DNA from: Rhynchopus sp. YZ270_cl-10
Lineage: Eukaryota; Euglenozoa; Diplonemea; Diplonemida; Diplonemidae
DNA length: 64,000 nucleotides
Direction: 5' to 3'
NCBI GenBank assembly: GCA_964035575.1
Contig: OZ037875.1
Coordinates: forward strand, 1,178,001 to 1,242,000
Below the pieces are notes generated by a model, which was not told where the DNA came from, did not search any database, and saw nothing but the letters and a program-made list of their open reading frames with translations. A program made the position numbers and the translations under genes. Every line of letters starts with the position of its first letter. Position 1 is the first letter of the stretch. Shown piece by piece: positions 33,174 through 43,305 of the stretch.

Positions 33174-33621
33174 TTTTCTTACAAAAATTTTTTTGATCAA
33201 ATCACAACAGTGTATGTCTCACCGCCAGTTAAACCTGCCGGTCACACATACATACTTCTGAATTCATCCCGTGCTATGCACAACCACCCCTTCCCCTTCC
33301 CCTTCCCTTCCCCCTCCCTTGCTTTGGCCCCACCCGATTTTATCTTGTTGTCAAGCAAACAAAAGTGTGAACCACACCCCTCGTGTCCCAACCCTGTCCA
33401 GTGGGTGTGCATTGCACTCTTACCTTTGTTACTGAAAAGCAAGGTAGTGACATGTGACGCACCTTCCCACAAGTGATGACGGGGGGGAAAAGGGGGGCCT
33501 GTCGATGAGAGTGGCCAACACACAGACTCGTGATACACAAGGTTTGACTACCCTAGTGCGAGTTTTGCCCCCTTTTTTTTTTCCAAGTTGTCGATTTGCA
33601 GTCGTCGTTGTTGTTGTTTTA

Positions 33622-33650
33622 GATGACCAAGCACGAGGCTTAGGTTCATC
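33622..33650 (+). repeat. Hairpin family A copy
   Basis: GATGA, CC, AAGC, loop ACGAG, GCTT, GG and TCATC all pair with two single-base bulges. The outer stem is Watson-Crick throughout, where other copies use a G-T wobble. CTTA follows. Confidence 0.6.
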
Positions 33651-33748
33651 TTACAGATATTTTCCCCCTCCCTTTCTTTTTTATTCCAGCTCTTGGGACA
33701 CGTATACACTGAAAGCTTTGTTCCGTCAGTGTCCCTCACGCTCATTGG

Positions 33749-33814
33749 ATTCAGCAGACGGAGTTATCGAACCCGCGGAGTGTCAGTGCCTGCGTCCCAG
33801 AGGCGTTTTGCACT
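33749..33814 (+). repeat. Bipartite hairpin element, family B
   Basis: The first hairpin is ACGCTC/GAGTGT closing over a loop that ends CCCGCG. The second is AGTGC/GCACT with GCCT/AGGC inside. The same two-part order recurs at 39391-39446 and 61430-61512, with compensated changes in the first stem. Confidence 0.55.
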
Positions 33815-33875
33815 ACCCACTTCACTTTCATTCATTTTTTTCTTCTTCCCAAGCTGTGTGTCTTGTTTATTCACA

Positions 33876-33881
33876 AATAAA
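33876..33881 (+). terminator. Possible polyadenylation signal
   Basis: A single AATAAA in a T-rich stretch about 750 nt beyond the giant gene. It is a plausible but unproven signal; such hexamers occur by chance in A/T-rich DNA. Confidence 0.2.
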
Positions 33882-33964
33882 GGCATTTCTTTCATGTGAC
33901 ACAGTAAACCCTCCCACCCCAAGTGGTCGTGAATGTTTCACCCATGGCCCCTCCCCACCGATAA

Positions 33965-34104
33965 TTCAAAAAAAAAAACTTATAGTGGAGCTCATCCTTG
34001 GGTGTCTACACCAATACAGACAAGTTTTTCAAAAAAAATTGACAGTGGAGCTTGCACAGTGGCAACTACACTATTCCAACAATTTTTCAAAAATAAAAAA
34101 AAAA
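33965..34104 (+). repeat. A-tailed dispersed repeat, family D, two tandem units
   Basis: Each unit has AGTGGAGCT, then CTACAC...CAA, then TTTTTCAAAA running into A. Fuller copies are at 39981-40074 and 52222-52301, with GCACAACTGTGGCAACAC in the middle. The A-rich 3' end and fixed orientation suggest a short SINE-like retroposon. No target duplications were found. Confidence 0.4.
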
Positions 34105-35079
34105 CGGAATATTTATTCAGAAAGGTGACAAAAAAAGAGCAAAAAAAGCAACCCGGTTTTGGCTGAATCTGCCACACCCAGGTTTGGGCGTCATCATATT
34201 TTGTATGTTTCCCCCCCTTTTTTTTGGTTCTGGAATTGTTGTTTTTTTCTCCAAAAATATTTTGTAAGATGTGAATGCAGAAGAGGCAATTACATCTTTC
34301 TTCTTCTTTTTTTCCTCTTTTTTTGTTCTATCCACAACCACCGGGGACCGGCAGGTGAGGGAAAAAAGGAAACAAGTAAAAGACGAGGTTCGTGCTTTCT
34401 CAGTGGTCCTCCAAAACACATTGGGAACGGGATCGGTTTTTTTTTTGTTGTCTTTGTTGCTTCCTTTCTCCTCCCCCCGCCTCCCTACTTCCCCTTTTTC
34501 CCCCTCCCTCCCATTCCTTTCATGGAGGGGCTTCAAGGCGACGGTGATGCACATGAGGGTGCAAACATTTTTTTTTTTTCCAATAAAACTTCGTTATTGT
34601 TCGATACTGTTGGCGATGTTGTGTGCCGTGCTCAGCCGGCCAAAACTCCTCATCCGTGTAAAGCTCATTGCTATTTTATTACTTCTTCTGCACAGACGAC
34701 AATTTCTTCACGAGTAAGATTTGTATCGCAAAACATTTTCCATTCATTTTTTTTTGGATACTTTTTATTGATCAACGTAAAGCAGTGGAGAGAGGCTGTT
34801 CATTTGTATGTCTTCGCTTATTTCTACAAAATGTCTGTGCCCCCGTGAAAAATATTCATTTTTCAAATTCCCAGTATCGTTTCTTTCTCCCTTCTTCCCC
34901 TTCAATTAATACCCAGTCAAACTTCCTCCCAAGATTCGGTATGCCGATCGTCAACTCAATATTTCAAAAAAAACGTTCTCATTTTTCTGAATTTTCTCAC
35001 ACCTTTTCACATTTAACATCACACCCCTCAGCGACACCCTTTTTCCCCCCCTATTTTCCAATGAAACTCTAAAAAAAAA

Positions 35080-36294
35080 ATGCCAAAAAAGCAAAAACAA
35101 AAATTTGCTGTGGTTAATGTGAGGGTATGGGTGGGAGCGGTTCGTGCACACCCGGAAGGGTATGAGGGGCAGATTTCTCTGGCGTTTCCTGTTTCTATTA
35201 AGGTGCAAGAAGCACTTGAGGCCTGCGCGGAAAAGCTCTTTACACAAAGCCCGCACCTTGTCTGGTGCGCCCCGGAGCTGGAGTTTGGCTTTACCGACGA
35301 CACTGCGCCCTACGAGCACTGTGTACACCCACCTCTCCATGGCGCGGATCCTCTCATCCCGATACTTAAGGAGGCTAAGCCTTTCGGGCTGACCCTTCGT
35401 GTCTCTGAGATCTATATCTTGACAGACCGCTGCATCGCGGAGGAGGAAGCCTGGCGGGCAAATGTCGTGCTCTCTTGGGATACGGAGCTGCGCTGTGTGC
35501 TCAAACGGAAGGAGGTGGATTGCGAGGTTGCAGTGGCTGCCGAGGAGAAGAGAGTGTGGTTTGAAACAAAGGTTGCAGGCCTGCTGCAGGAGTACCGAAA
35601 CGGTCGTGAAGTATTGGAGAAAGCGGCGGTGCAGCGTTGTCAAGAAATTCGAGATGCTTTTTCGGTGGAGCTGGTTGCATACATGAAACATTTTGTAGGA
35701 AATGCGCGTCGTCTTTCGGGTATCCGAGAACGTCTTCTTGGTGATCTTCGAGATGCGGGGACCCTCTTCGATAGTCTTCCCCCGACAGAGCAGACTGAGG
35801 CCTTCCCATTAAACAAAAAGCAGCCACCACCAGGGCCACGTCCAGAGGATGAAGTGCCCCGCTCCCTATGGGGGGCAACGCTCCCAACAAAGGCCTCGCT
35901 AGTGATCCTGACATATGTCGAGCGGGAGATTGGCCCGCCCTACAAACGAAACGCACCAGATGGTCTGGTGCACTGTTCAGCACCGCAGGAACCCCGCAGG
36001 GCGCGCGCTGCGTTGCCGAAACTATCGGAGGGCTTCCTGACAGGGGTGGATCGAGCCGTGTTTGGTATGTATTTTTTGGATGATGAAGACTGGGGGTTTT
36101 TTATGTAAAATGGGGAACAGTGGGTGGTGGTGGTGGTGTGTCCAGAGGCGAAATAGAGAAGTACATACACTAATAGTACATACACCCAAGTTTTCAAAGA
36201 AGTGGCCTATGTACAATAGGCTGTAGATGGGTACCTACCTGTTGGGTAGTGTGTCTCATTGTAATCCGATGTTGCGGAACGTTCTTCGTTAATA

Positions 36295-36327
<33 letters not shown>

Positions 36328-36507
36328 GCAGAAAAATACGTGACGCGGATCCAGCGTGAGACGGTGCCGAAATGGCGTCCTTGTGATGCAGTGCGACGAC
36401 GTGCGTTGCAGTCATGGAAGAAGTCGCCTGCTGTAAAGCAGACGCAGCCCGAGAATACAGATAACGATGCCTCAGAGGGAAACCAAAGCGAACACCACTT
36501 TGGGTGA
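35080..36507 (+). CDS. Hypothetical protein, 386 aa, two exons
   Basis: Exon 1 is 35080-36064 and exon 2 is 36332-36507. I do not recognise the family. Residues 8-120 look like a compact alpha/beta domain (VVNVRVWVGAVRAHPEG, then ISLAFPVSIKVQEALEACAEKLF), possibly ubiquitin- or Ras-binding-like, but that is a guess. Residues 150-235 are charged and helical, likely a coiled coil. A Pro-rich linker (KKQPPPGPRPEDEVP) follows. The second exon adds a basic stretch and an acidic Gln/Asn-rich end. The start is the first ATG after an A-rich leader and is followed at once by KKQKQK. It lies 425 bp before the next gene, with a family A hairpin between them. Confidence 0.82.
36065..36331 (+). other. Spliceosomal intron, 267 nt, phase 1
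   Basis: Donor GGTATGT and acceptor after an unbroken T run ending TTTGCAG. Splicing completes a Glu codon (G plus AA) and opens 58 further coding-like codons to TGA at 36505. Unspliced, the frame ends after 14 more residues at TAA. The T run of about 25 is a strong polypyrimidine tract. Confidence 0.8.
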
Positions 36508-36931
36508 CTCAGCATAATCTTACTCGACATCTTTTCATTTGGTTTACACGACATTTTTTTGTTTTTTTGTTTTTTGCCGACATTATTTTTTTTCCTTTCG
36601 GAAAATGAATCAATGAAAACCAACAAAATAGCAGCACCTCTTTTCCCCTGCCATTTACCGTTTTCTTTTTTTTTTAATCATCAGAACACTGCCCCCCACC
36701 CCCTATTCTCCCACCACTCTCCGACAGCGCATCTCCCCCCTCCTTTTCTCCTGTTCTCCTGTTCTCCCCTCCTCCTCCCATTTCTTAATGAACAAAAATG
36801 ATATTTATCACAATAGACGCTTTTCCTTTTGAACACAGCGTGAGAGGCTGAGGTTCATCTTATATTTCAAACCCTTTTTTTGTAACCCTTTTCCCTCTTT
36901 CTTCACCGCCCCCTTTTTCTTACCTTGGAGG
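36508..36931. other. Short intergenic region between co-directional genes
   Basis: T- and C-rich sequence with no coding content, ending in a CTTTTTCTTACC pyrimidine tract before the next ATG. It contains one family A hairpin. Confidence 0.7.
36831..36859 (+). repeat. Hairpin family A copy with different stem
   Basis: GAAC and CAGC, loop GTGAGAG, GCTG, AG and GTTC, followed by ATCTTA. Here both arms differ from the consensus and still pair, with GAGAG kept in the loop. It sits between two close, same-strand genes, which fits an intercistronic role. Confidence 0.55.
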
Positions 36932-38794
36932 ATGGAGGGAGGAAGAGGGTTGGTTCATTTCCAACCGAATCCTCAACCTATCGGCGCGCTGCAACCATTG
37001 GAGAGGAATTCTGTGCTTGTCCCTGTTGATTTGAATGACACTTTTGGAAAGTCATTTAGTCGTGTTAAGGAGGCTGTGTATGGGTTTCGATCGATTAATA
37101 AGGTGACGAGGAGGAGTGCTTTTATGAGTCAGAAGAGGGTGTTGGTGGTGACGGCGGACCGTTTGGTGATGTTAGCTGCGAATGGGAAGACCAAACGGTT
37201 CATTAATCTCTCAGAGCTCCGCTGCATCAATGTTCACCCTACCTGCGCGAACGTTGTGTTTCTACCTGAACCCCACTCACCTCGACCCCTCATGCACATT
37301 CAATGGGGGGAACACGGGGTTAACGTTCCGGACACTGCAGAGCAATTTATCGCCGCGCTGGTCAAAACAGCACGACGTGCTGGAGGGCTTGCCATAGTGC
37401 GTGAGGTGACGTCTTCGAGCGGTCTTCGGCTCATCCCTCGGGGATTACCCTCTGTAGAGAATTCATCTGAAAAACGCTTTGAAACGATTGTGATATCCCG
37501 CGATGCAGACACCGACCCAATAGGAGTGAACCTCGACGGAAATTTCTTTATTGAAGGCGTCGCTCCTGGCGGTGCTGCAGACCTTTCTGGCGCAAAGGAA
37601 TACCTTCACTGGAAGGTCCACACTTTTGGAGGGATCGACACACAGAACCTCAGCCCAGCGGATCTCGTAGGCAAAACCTTTCCAAAAGACGTCCCCCTCC
37701 GTCTGTATGGCCCTTACAGACCGTACCCGACAGAAGTTTCTGAGGCGTCGTTGCTCTCCTCTTCGGTCCGATTTTCTGAAAATCGGACTGAAGATCCAAA
37801 GGAAAATGATCAAAGAACGCAATCAATTCAGGTGGATGAGACTATTATCAGTTCTATCATTCCGAGGAGGGAAGGGGGAGGCCGGGGGAGTGGTTTTATA
37901 AAAGGGGGGGTATGGCTGTCAGGGGGCTACCGGGTGCCGAAGGTGCCGCGCACTTACGAGGATTTTGAGAAAATTCATTTTTCGGCGCAGAGTATGCAAG
38001 CTACACAAGCTACACCATCCGAGCCCAAAGAACCCGAGGAGGGGGAGAGAAATTCACATTCGGCTCATTCAATGCACTCTAAAGCAGAAACGATGACGTC
38101 GGAGCCTCTCCTTCCACCTCCTTCTACGCGTGCATTGGTACGTCCGATGTGGGGGAGTCTATCCCCTTTTCGGTCAGGGTTTTTAGAAGAATGCAACCAA
38201 CGCTCACCTTCACGACAAGCAACCACCTCAAAGCAATCCCAGCCACCTCTCTCCGAACACAAACCTGAAGAGCCGCGACGGTTTCCATCAACGTCGTTAA
38301 CGCGGAATATTGCAGAACAGAAGGATGCGCAAATTTCAAGAAAAAAACCCCCCTCTGAAGCCCCCTCTAGCCCATGGGGGGACCAATCAGTGGCTGCATC
38401 CTCCTTGCGAGAGTCTTTGAAGGCGGGCGAAGGGGGGGAGGAGGAGGAGGAGGAGGGGAGGGATGGAGCACGATCCGTTTCATGGTCAGGATCGGAGGTC
38501 CTTTCTTCGGCGTCGGTTGTACAGAGGAAACAGAAGAGAAAGGCGGCGACGCGGACGGTGGGTGTGGCGACAGAGACAGCATCCCCCCCGCGAGGGTTCT
38601 CTTTAATGGGTGGGGTGGAGGTAGTGCCATTCCCTGCGGGGAAGGGTGGTGGTGGTGGTGGTGGAGGTAGTGCTGGAGGCCCCGGGATCTCACCAATGAA
38701 GGATGCGTCGTTGCTGTCATCGGATTGGAGGCAGAGCTTTCTTCTCGGCAGGGCCTTGGCGTTCACAGCGTCGGCGGTTGAAGTAGAATTGTAG
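36932..38794 (+). CDS. PDZ-domain protein with N-terminal PH/TH1-like region, 620 aa
   Basis: A single frame ending in TAG. Residues about 50-150 resemble a PH-like or myosin tail-homology-1 fold (SINKVTRRSAFMSQKRVLVVT, ADRLVML, FINLSELRCINVH), which in known families binds membrane lipids; this call is tentative. Residues about 183-262 look like a PDZ domain, with a carboxylate-loop-like segment PIGVNLDGNFFIEGV followed by APGGAADLSG. Residues 275-620 are low-complexity, Ser/Pro/Glu-rich with poly-Glu and poly-Gly, and are probably disordered. An adaptor or scaffold at a membrane is the simplest inference. The start is the first ATG after a pyrimidine tract. Confidence 0.8.
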   Translation: MEGGRGLVHFQPNPQPIGALQPLERNSVLVPVDLNDTFGKSFSRVKEAVYGFRSINKVTRRSAFMSQKRVLVVTADRLVMLAANGKTKRFINLSELRCINVHPTCANVVFLPEPHSPRPLMHIQWGEHGVNVPDTAEQFIAALVKTARRAGGLAIVREVTSSSGLRLIPRGLPSVENSSEKRFETIVISRDADTDPIGVNLDGNFFIEGVAPGGAADLSGAKEYLHWKVHTFGGIDTQNLSPADLVGKTFPKDVPLRLYGPYRPYPTEVSEASLLSSSVRFSENRTEDPKENDQRTQSIQVDETIISSIIPRREGGGRGSGFIKGGVWLSGGYRVPKVPRTYEDFEKIHFSAQSMQATQATPSEPKEPEEGERNSHSAHSMHSKAETMTSEPLLPPPSTRALVRPMWGSLSPFRSGFLEECNQRSPSRQATTSKQSQPPLSEHKPEEPRRFPSTSLTRNIAEQKDAQISRKKPPSEAPSSPWGDQSVAASSLRESLKAGEGGEEEEEEGRDGARSVSWSGSEVLSSASVVQRKQKRKAATRTVGVATETASPPRGFSLMGGVEVVPFPAGKGGGGGGGGSAGGPGISPMKDASLLSSDWRQSFLLGRALAFTASAVEVEL

Positions 38795-38839
38795 GGTTTG
38801 TGTGTTGCCCAGATGTGGTGAAAAACACCCACCCGGTCT

Positions 38840-39240
38840 GTACATGAAACAGATCAGGTTGGATGGAAAGGGAGGTTCTCATCTTTGTATCTCTTAAAAA
38901 GAAGTGCTCCTGGGAGAAGGGTTTCTGGGGGTGGTCCTGGAAGGGAATGCAGACACAACGCTTGTTGAGTTACAGAGCATTGCGACCCCACCACGAATAG
39001 CACCGAAAATGTGTACATGAAAAGCAGATCATTTGGTTGAATGAGGGAGAGAGGAAGGGGGGTCTCATATTTCTATCTCTGCTGGTCAAAAAGAAGTGCT
39101 CCTGCGAGAAGGGTTTCTGGAGGTGGTCCTGAAGAAATCCAAGCATTGCGACCCCACGAATAGCACCGAAAATTTGTACATGAAAACAGATCTTTGAATG
39201 AGGGAGAGAGGAAGAGGGGAATCTCTTATCTTTCTAGGTT
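38840..39240 (+). repeat. Tandem direct repeat, about 170 bp, 2.4 copies
   Basis: Three successive stretches share TACATGAAA, CAGATC, GAGGGAGAGAGGAAG, AAAAAGAAGTGCTCCTG and GAGAAGGGTTTCTGG, then GGTGGTCCTG. The third copy is truncated. The array starts about 45 bp after the PDZ gene, so it is probably its 3' UTR or just beyond. Confidence 0.65.
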
Positions 39241-39390
39241 TGATTTGATCTGTAGTGTAGCTGGCTGTTTTGTGCATTGAAGATGAGGAAAAAAAAAACA
39301 GTCGTTTTGTTGGAGCTCCCTTAATTGTGTGAATCTGGTAACGGTGGGTCAAATGTTGATCTACCCCGTGTTTGTTTCTTAGATGAAGTG

Positions 39391-39446
39391 CTCTCTGGGG
39401 GGATTCGATAACCCCGCGGAGAAGCAGTGCCTTGGGTCTGTGCACT
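39391..39446 (+). repeat. Bipartite hairpin element, family B
   Basis: The first hairpin pairs CTC with GAG around a loop holding ATTCGATAACCCCGCG; the second is AGTGC/GCACT with a CTTGGGTCTGT loop. It follows TTTCTTAG, again a pyrimidine-AG. Confidence 0.5.
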
Positions 39447-39530
39447 TTTTTTACTTCTCTTTTTTTGATAGTATTATGTATAAAATTTGTCTGTACAGCT
39501 GCATACTGTGCATCTTTTATTTGTTTATAA

Positions 39531-39564
39531 GGTGACTCAAGGGGACGAAAGTCTTGGGTTTATC
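39531..39564 (+). repeat. Hairpin family A copy with re-paired stem
   Basis: GGTGA and CTCAAG, loop of 11, CTTGGG, then TTATC. Compared with CTAAGC/GCTTAG the stem is largely rewritten yet pairs fully, one pair being a G-T wobble. It lies 85 nt after a family B element and 30 nt before another. Confidence 0.55.
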
Positions 39565-39593
39565 TGGTATAACGCTTTTTTTGTTTATGTTCA

Positions 39594-39630
39594 GGTGCGG
39601 TCCGCCGATGTACGGCGAGGTGTTTGCACT
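39594..39630 (+). repeat. Hairpin family B copy, two-stem form
   Basis: Outer stem GTGC/GCAC and inner stem CGCCG, loop ATGTA, CGGCG. It follows TTTATGTTCAG. Related inner stems at 40337 and 51182 pair too, the latter through two wobbles. Confidence 0.6.
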
Positions 39631-39980
39631 TTACTTCGCTTTTTTTTTTATGTGTCACATTTCTCAGCTTTTCTTTTTTATTAGTGTGGATCTCAGGAGG
39701 GCGAGGTGAACTATGTTTTATGTGCAGGTCTTGTCTAGCCTTAGGACTGAAGTGTGGTACCAAAAAAAAACCCCCCCTCAAACCAAAACCTGTTCAGCTC
39801 AGGAAGTCATGATCCTGAGTTCGATCCCAGTTCATTGACTAACGAGTGGAAGCGGGAGGAAGGCGTATCAGCGGTTTCCATGAAATGTGAACAGGGGAGG
39901 GCGGGTCACGTGGATTGCCCGTTCGCGGGGGGTACATGTTGTCAAAGTTTTCAAAAAAACCAAAAAATCCAAAATAAAAA

Positions 39981-40074
39981 CAGTGGAGATTGCACAACTG
40001 TGGCAACACAACCGAGGCAAACTACACTACTCCAACAATTTTTCAAAAACAAAAATAAAAAAAATCGCTCCAAA
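39981..40074 (+). repeat. A-tailed dispersed repeat, family D
   Basis: The fullest copy of the family: AGTGGAGATTGCACAACTG, GGCAACACAACCGAGGC, CTACACTACTCCAACA, then T5CA5 and an A-rich tail. It has the same orientation as the other two copies. Confidence 0.5.
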
Positions 40075-40324
40075 ATCGCTGCAAATAAACACCTCTGTAT
40101 GGTATAAAGAAAATTTTCAGAAAGAAGTGAAAAGGGTTGCATACGAAAAGGGGTGAGGGGGTAGTATAACCCCAACCCTTTCTTCCCTCCCCCCCAACTT
40201 CAATCCCAGCTTTTTTCTCTGATTCCCCCACCAGTTATCCCATATCCCCCATATTGCTATTTGACCAGTCAGTCATTTGTGAATTGTGTGTTGTACAAAA
40301 AAAGAACCCCCCCCTTTTTTTTTC

Positions 40325-40360
40325 AGTGCCTGCATCCGCCGATGAACGGCGTTTTGCGCT
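40325..40360 (+). repeat. Hairpin family B copy, two-stem form
   Basis: Outer stem AGTGC/GCGCT (one wobble) and inner stem CGCCG, loop ATGAA, CGGCG, after a run of T ending in CAG. Confidence 0.6.
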
Positions 40361-40598
40361 TTCAGACTTCCCCTTCAATGCAAACCACCAACCAGTGTTT
40401 CCGCTATGAAGATATGACCCAAAAAATCTTCAAAAAAAAAAAAAAAATCTGGGATTTTCCCGTTTTTTCCCATGAAGATATCTTCATCAGGGTATTAGCT
40501 TGGTACTCAGAATTAGGTTCAAAAACCTAATTCTGAAATTTTTCGGGGGGGGGAAAAAATATAGATTTGGATTTCGGGGGGGGGGGGGGGAAATATGG

Positions 40599-40740
40599 GG
40601 GGAAGAACCGTGGTTGAACCACGGGAGTACGCAGTACCCTTGGGAACTGGGTTGCTGACCGCACCATCCAGGCTGTACCTTAAAATTTTTTTGCCTGCGG
40701 CGCCATTTTTCCTTTTTTGCTCCGCAAAAAAGGGTTCGTT
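40599..40740 (-). repeat. Dispersed repeat carrying GC mini-hairpins, inverted copy
   Basis: Read on the minus strand it matches 58454-58575: T6GC-GGA-GCA6, GGCGCCGCAGGC, AGGTACAGC, TGGATGGTGCGGTCAGCAAC and CCGTGGTTCAACCA. This is the only copy of the family in reverse orientation. Confidence 0.6.
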
Positions 40741-40824
40741 GAGCTCCATTTGACGGACGGAGCTTGAACCCAACTATGAGTGAGAAAAAAGATGTGGCGA
40801 AAAGAATAAAAGTAGCGTACCGTG

Positions 40825-40932
40825 CGCCTGCGGCGCAAGCTTTCACACCCTTCCCATGACATTGTTTGCCTGTAAAATAGTGCAATTTTAAAGCGCGATT
40901 TTAGAAATGTTGCATACCGTGGCTTCGCCAGG
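40825..40932 (+). repeat. Two GC mini-hairpins behind a shared TACCGTG leader
   Basis: GCGTACCGTG is followed by GCGCC-TGC-GGCGC at 40825-40837, and GCATACCGTG by GGC-TTC-GCC near 40920. The first form recurs at 3300-3312 and 43228-43240; the second near 49463 and, inverted, near 57720. The leader stays while the hairpin differs. Confidence 0.55.
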
Positions 40933-41159
40933 AACCTTTGGGTGCCATGGCCACCGTTTCTTGTAAATGTATTGAGGTTACCGACAATAAGGCTGACACC
41001 CACTACGGATTGCGGATCACCAGTGGCTGAAAGCTACCAAGGTTGCACAGAGGAGGGAGGCTTTTCCGCAGGGTTGGGGTGGTGTAGGTTTGCCGTGGTC
41101 ACAAAATACCGAGAAAATTTTTCGCTTCGTTTCCCCCACAGAAAAAAAATGACTGCCTC

Positions 41160-42868
41160 AGGGGTGGCATCAAAACAAAAAACGCGGACAATGTCCGCGT
41201 TTTTGGGGGGGGAGGGGGGGGGGGTCTGAAATTCCAGAAAACGCGGACATTTTGGGGTTTTTTTGTCCTCGAAAATTTTTTTCTTCACCGGGGTTGTACA
41301 CGATTTTGACCAAAATTTATAAAAACTCGTCCATTTCGGCAAATTGACCCCACCACAGAACCGGCGGATTCAGGAAATGCAAATGCCGGTGTTTTCGGCA
41401 GGGCGTTCGCCCCGGGGCGAAAAATATTTTTTTTCGTTAAAAAAATCTTTTCCTGAAAAAATGACATTTTATTTCGCCCCAGGGCTTCGCCCCACCGGGG
41501 CGAAACCCTGTATTAATAAATAAATAAATAAAAAAAAAAAGGGGGGAAAAAAAAAATGAGAGAGAGATTTCTCCCCCCCAACCTGTCGACCCCCCCGGAG
41601 GGGGGGTCGCAGAGGGGGTGTCCACTGTACTCAAAATCATCCGCAAACCCGCCTGCCGTGAAAGTAAGTTTCCCCAGCACTCCCGCTCGCTCCTCAATCC
41701 TGCAGTCTGCTGAAGGTGTCCCGTACCCCCTGTTATAGAAGGTGTCACTACTCGTGTCAACTCTACCTTCAACGGCAGAGAGACGTTTTAGTTGATTGAA
41801 AATAATCAAACTAAGGATGAAGTCTCATATGACAGATGCCTCTCTCTTGTACATCTGTTTGATTAAACAGCATAAAGAGACCCTCAGTGAGGGGGGGATT
41901 GATGAAATTCTCCATCGTTTTGCTGGTTTTAGTGCTGGGGAAGGGATCACGCGCAAATCGCAATTTTTTTTCGACCACTCAGTACCGGGGATTCACCCCC
42001 ACGAACTAGCTTCTCTCCGGCGGGAAAATTTTTTTTGACCTATTTTAAGCACTAGTAAAAAAGCAAAAATTTCGGGTTTTTTGGCATTTCGCCACGATCA
42101 GGAAAAAACGATGGCGATAGCGAACGCCCTGGTTTTCGGGCAAAATAAAAAATACAAGATGCCCGCGTTTTTTTTGCAAAATGTACACGCATGGGGGCCC
42201 TAAAACCCCTGCTACCATGTGCTTCTACAGGCAAACACTTGGACCCCTTTACCTTACACTGACGGATTTTGACCAAAATCAAGAACTTGTCCATTTTGGC
42301 AAATTGACCCCACCACAGAACGGACGGATTCCGGAAATGCAAATGCTGGTGTTTTTGCGCATTTTCATGGTTTCAGCATCAGAGAGAGAAAATCTGGGTT
42401 GTGGGATTTACCTTGTCCCCTTTACCTTACACTCATTTTGACCAAAACCAAGAACTTGGCCATTTCGGCAAATTGACCCCACCACAGCGCGGACAGATTC
42501 CGGAAATGCCAATCGCGGCATGTTTTGGGGCTGAAAAATTTTCACCAGAAAAATTTTTCCAGCAGCATTTTTTGGCCGAAAATGGGCTCCACGTATTAGT
42601 GACCGGGCTCATATTTTCAAAAATTTAAGTGGTCAAAAAATTGTCCAATTTTCGAAATTGACCCCACCACTTTCTGGACGGATTCCGGAAATGCCAAAAA
42701 ACTGTGTTTTGGGTCACGAATTTGCACCCCGTCACCCAAAAACCAGCAAAAAATAGGGGGAAAAAAAACAAAAAATGTCCGCGTTTTGGGGGGGGGGGGG
42801 GAGGGGGGGGTCTGAAATTCCCCAAAAACGCGGACATTGTCCGCGTTTTTTGTTTTGATGCCACCCCT
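41160..42868. mobile_element. Inverted-repeat-bounded segment, 1.7 kb
   Basis: A 49-bp stretch at 41160-41208 is repeated inverted and without mismatch at 42820-42868. Each arm contains AAAACGCGGAC/GTCCGCGTTTT, itself a hairpin, and borders a long G run on its inner side. The interior has no coding frame and carries three or four copies of the GACCCCACCAC repeat. No target duplication was found, so it may be a non-autonomous transposon or an inverted duplication. Confidence 0.5.
41302..42703 (+). repeat. GACCCCACCAC dispersed repeat, four copies
   Basis: Copies at 41302-41393, 42266-42352, 42436-42518 and 42560-42703 share TTTTGACCAAAA, CCATTTCGGCAAATTGACCC, CACCACAG, CGGANGGATTC and CGGAAATGCAAAT. 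Further copies are at 43635-43690, 52597-52660 and 58029-58103 (all reversed) and 60160-60298. There is no coding content, and I do not recognise the family. Confidence 0.65.
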
Positions 42869-43305
42869 CACACAAAACCACCTTTTTGGTGGGGGCTAGG
42901 GGGGCTATATAATACCCTGCTATAACCCCACCAAAAAAAAAAATTTCAAAAAACCTAATTCTGGAAAAAATCCAAAATCCAAGCTTATACCCTGATCCGG
43001 GATTCTTCATGAGAAAAAAAAAAAAAAAAAAAACCAGAAAAAAAGGGGAGGCAGGGCGTCGTGCGCGCGCGAAGCGCGTCTTATCCCCTTCCTGGTATCA
43101 TTGTGAGGATATAGCGAGGTAAAGTTTCAGACCGTGCCCCCAATTCCCTCAATCTTTGCACCATTTGACGGACCGAACAAAGAGTGTGAATAAGGGATCG
43201 GCAAAAATAAAAAAAGTAGCGTACCGTGCGCCTGCGGCGCAAAACTTATGAGCGGAATCCACAGCCCTCTACCATAGTTTGTCTGTAAAAATGTTTGATT
43301 TTACT

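Larger units (their letters stand above)
33120..35079. other. Intergenic region with stacked hairpin elements
   Basis: No frame looks coding. In order it holds two family A hairpins, a bipartite family B element, an AATAAA at 33876, two A-tailed family D units and then T-rich and A-rich filler up to the next gene. Confidence 0.6.

Noticed and set aside
33749-33790. Minus-strand GCGGGTTCGATAACTCC as a tRNA T-arm, possibly a permuted tRNA
   Set aside because: No anticodon or acceptor arm can be placed in either normal or permuted order, and the related copies at 39391 and 61430 do not keep the T-loop.
39795-39830. tRNA-like boxes (CAGCTCAG and GTTCGATCC)
   Set aside because: The A-box-like and B-box-like words are only about 20 nt apart, the T-arm pairs with a mismatch, and no acceptor stem closes around them. 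It is at most a decayed tRNA-derived fragment.
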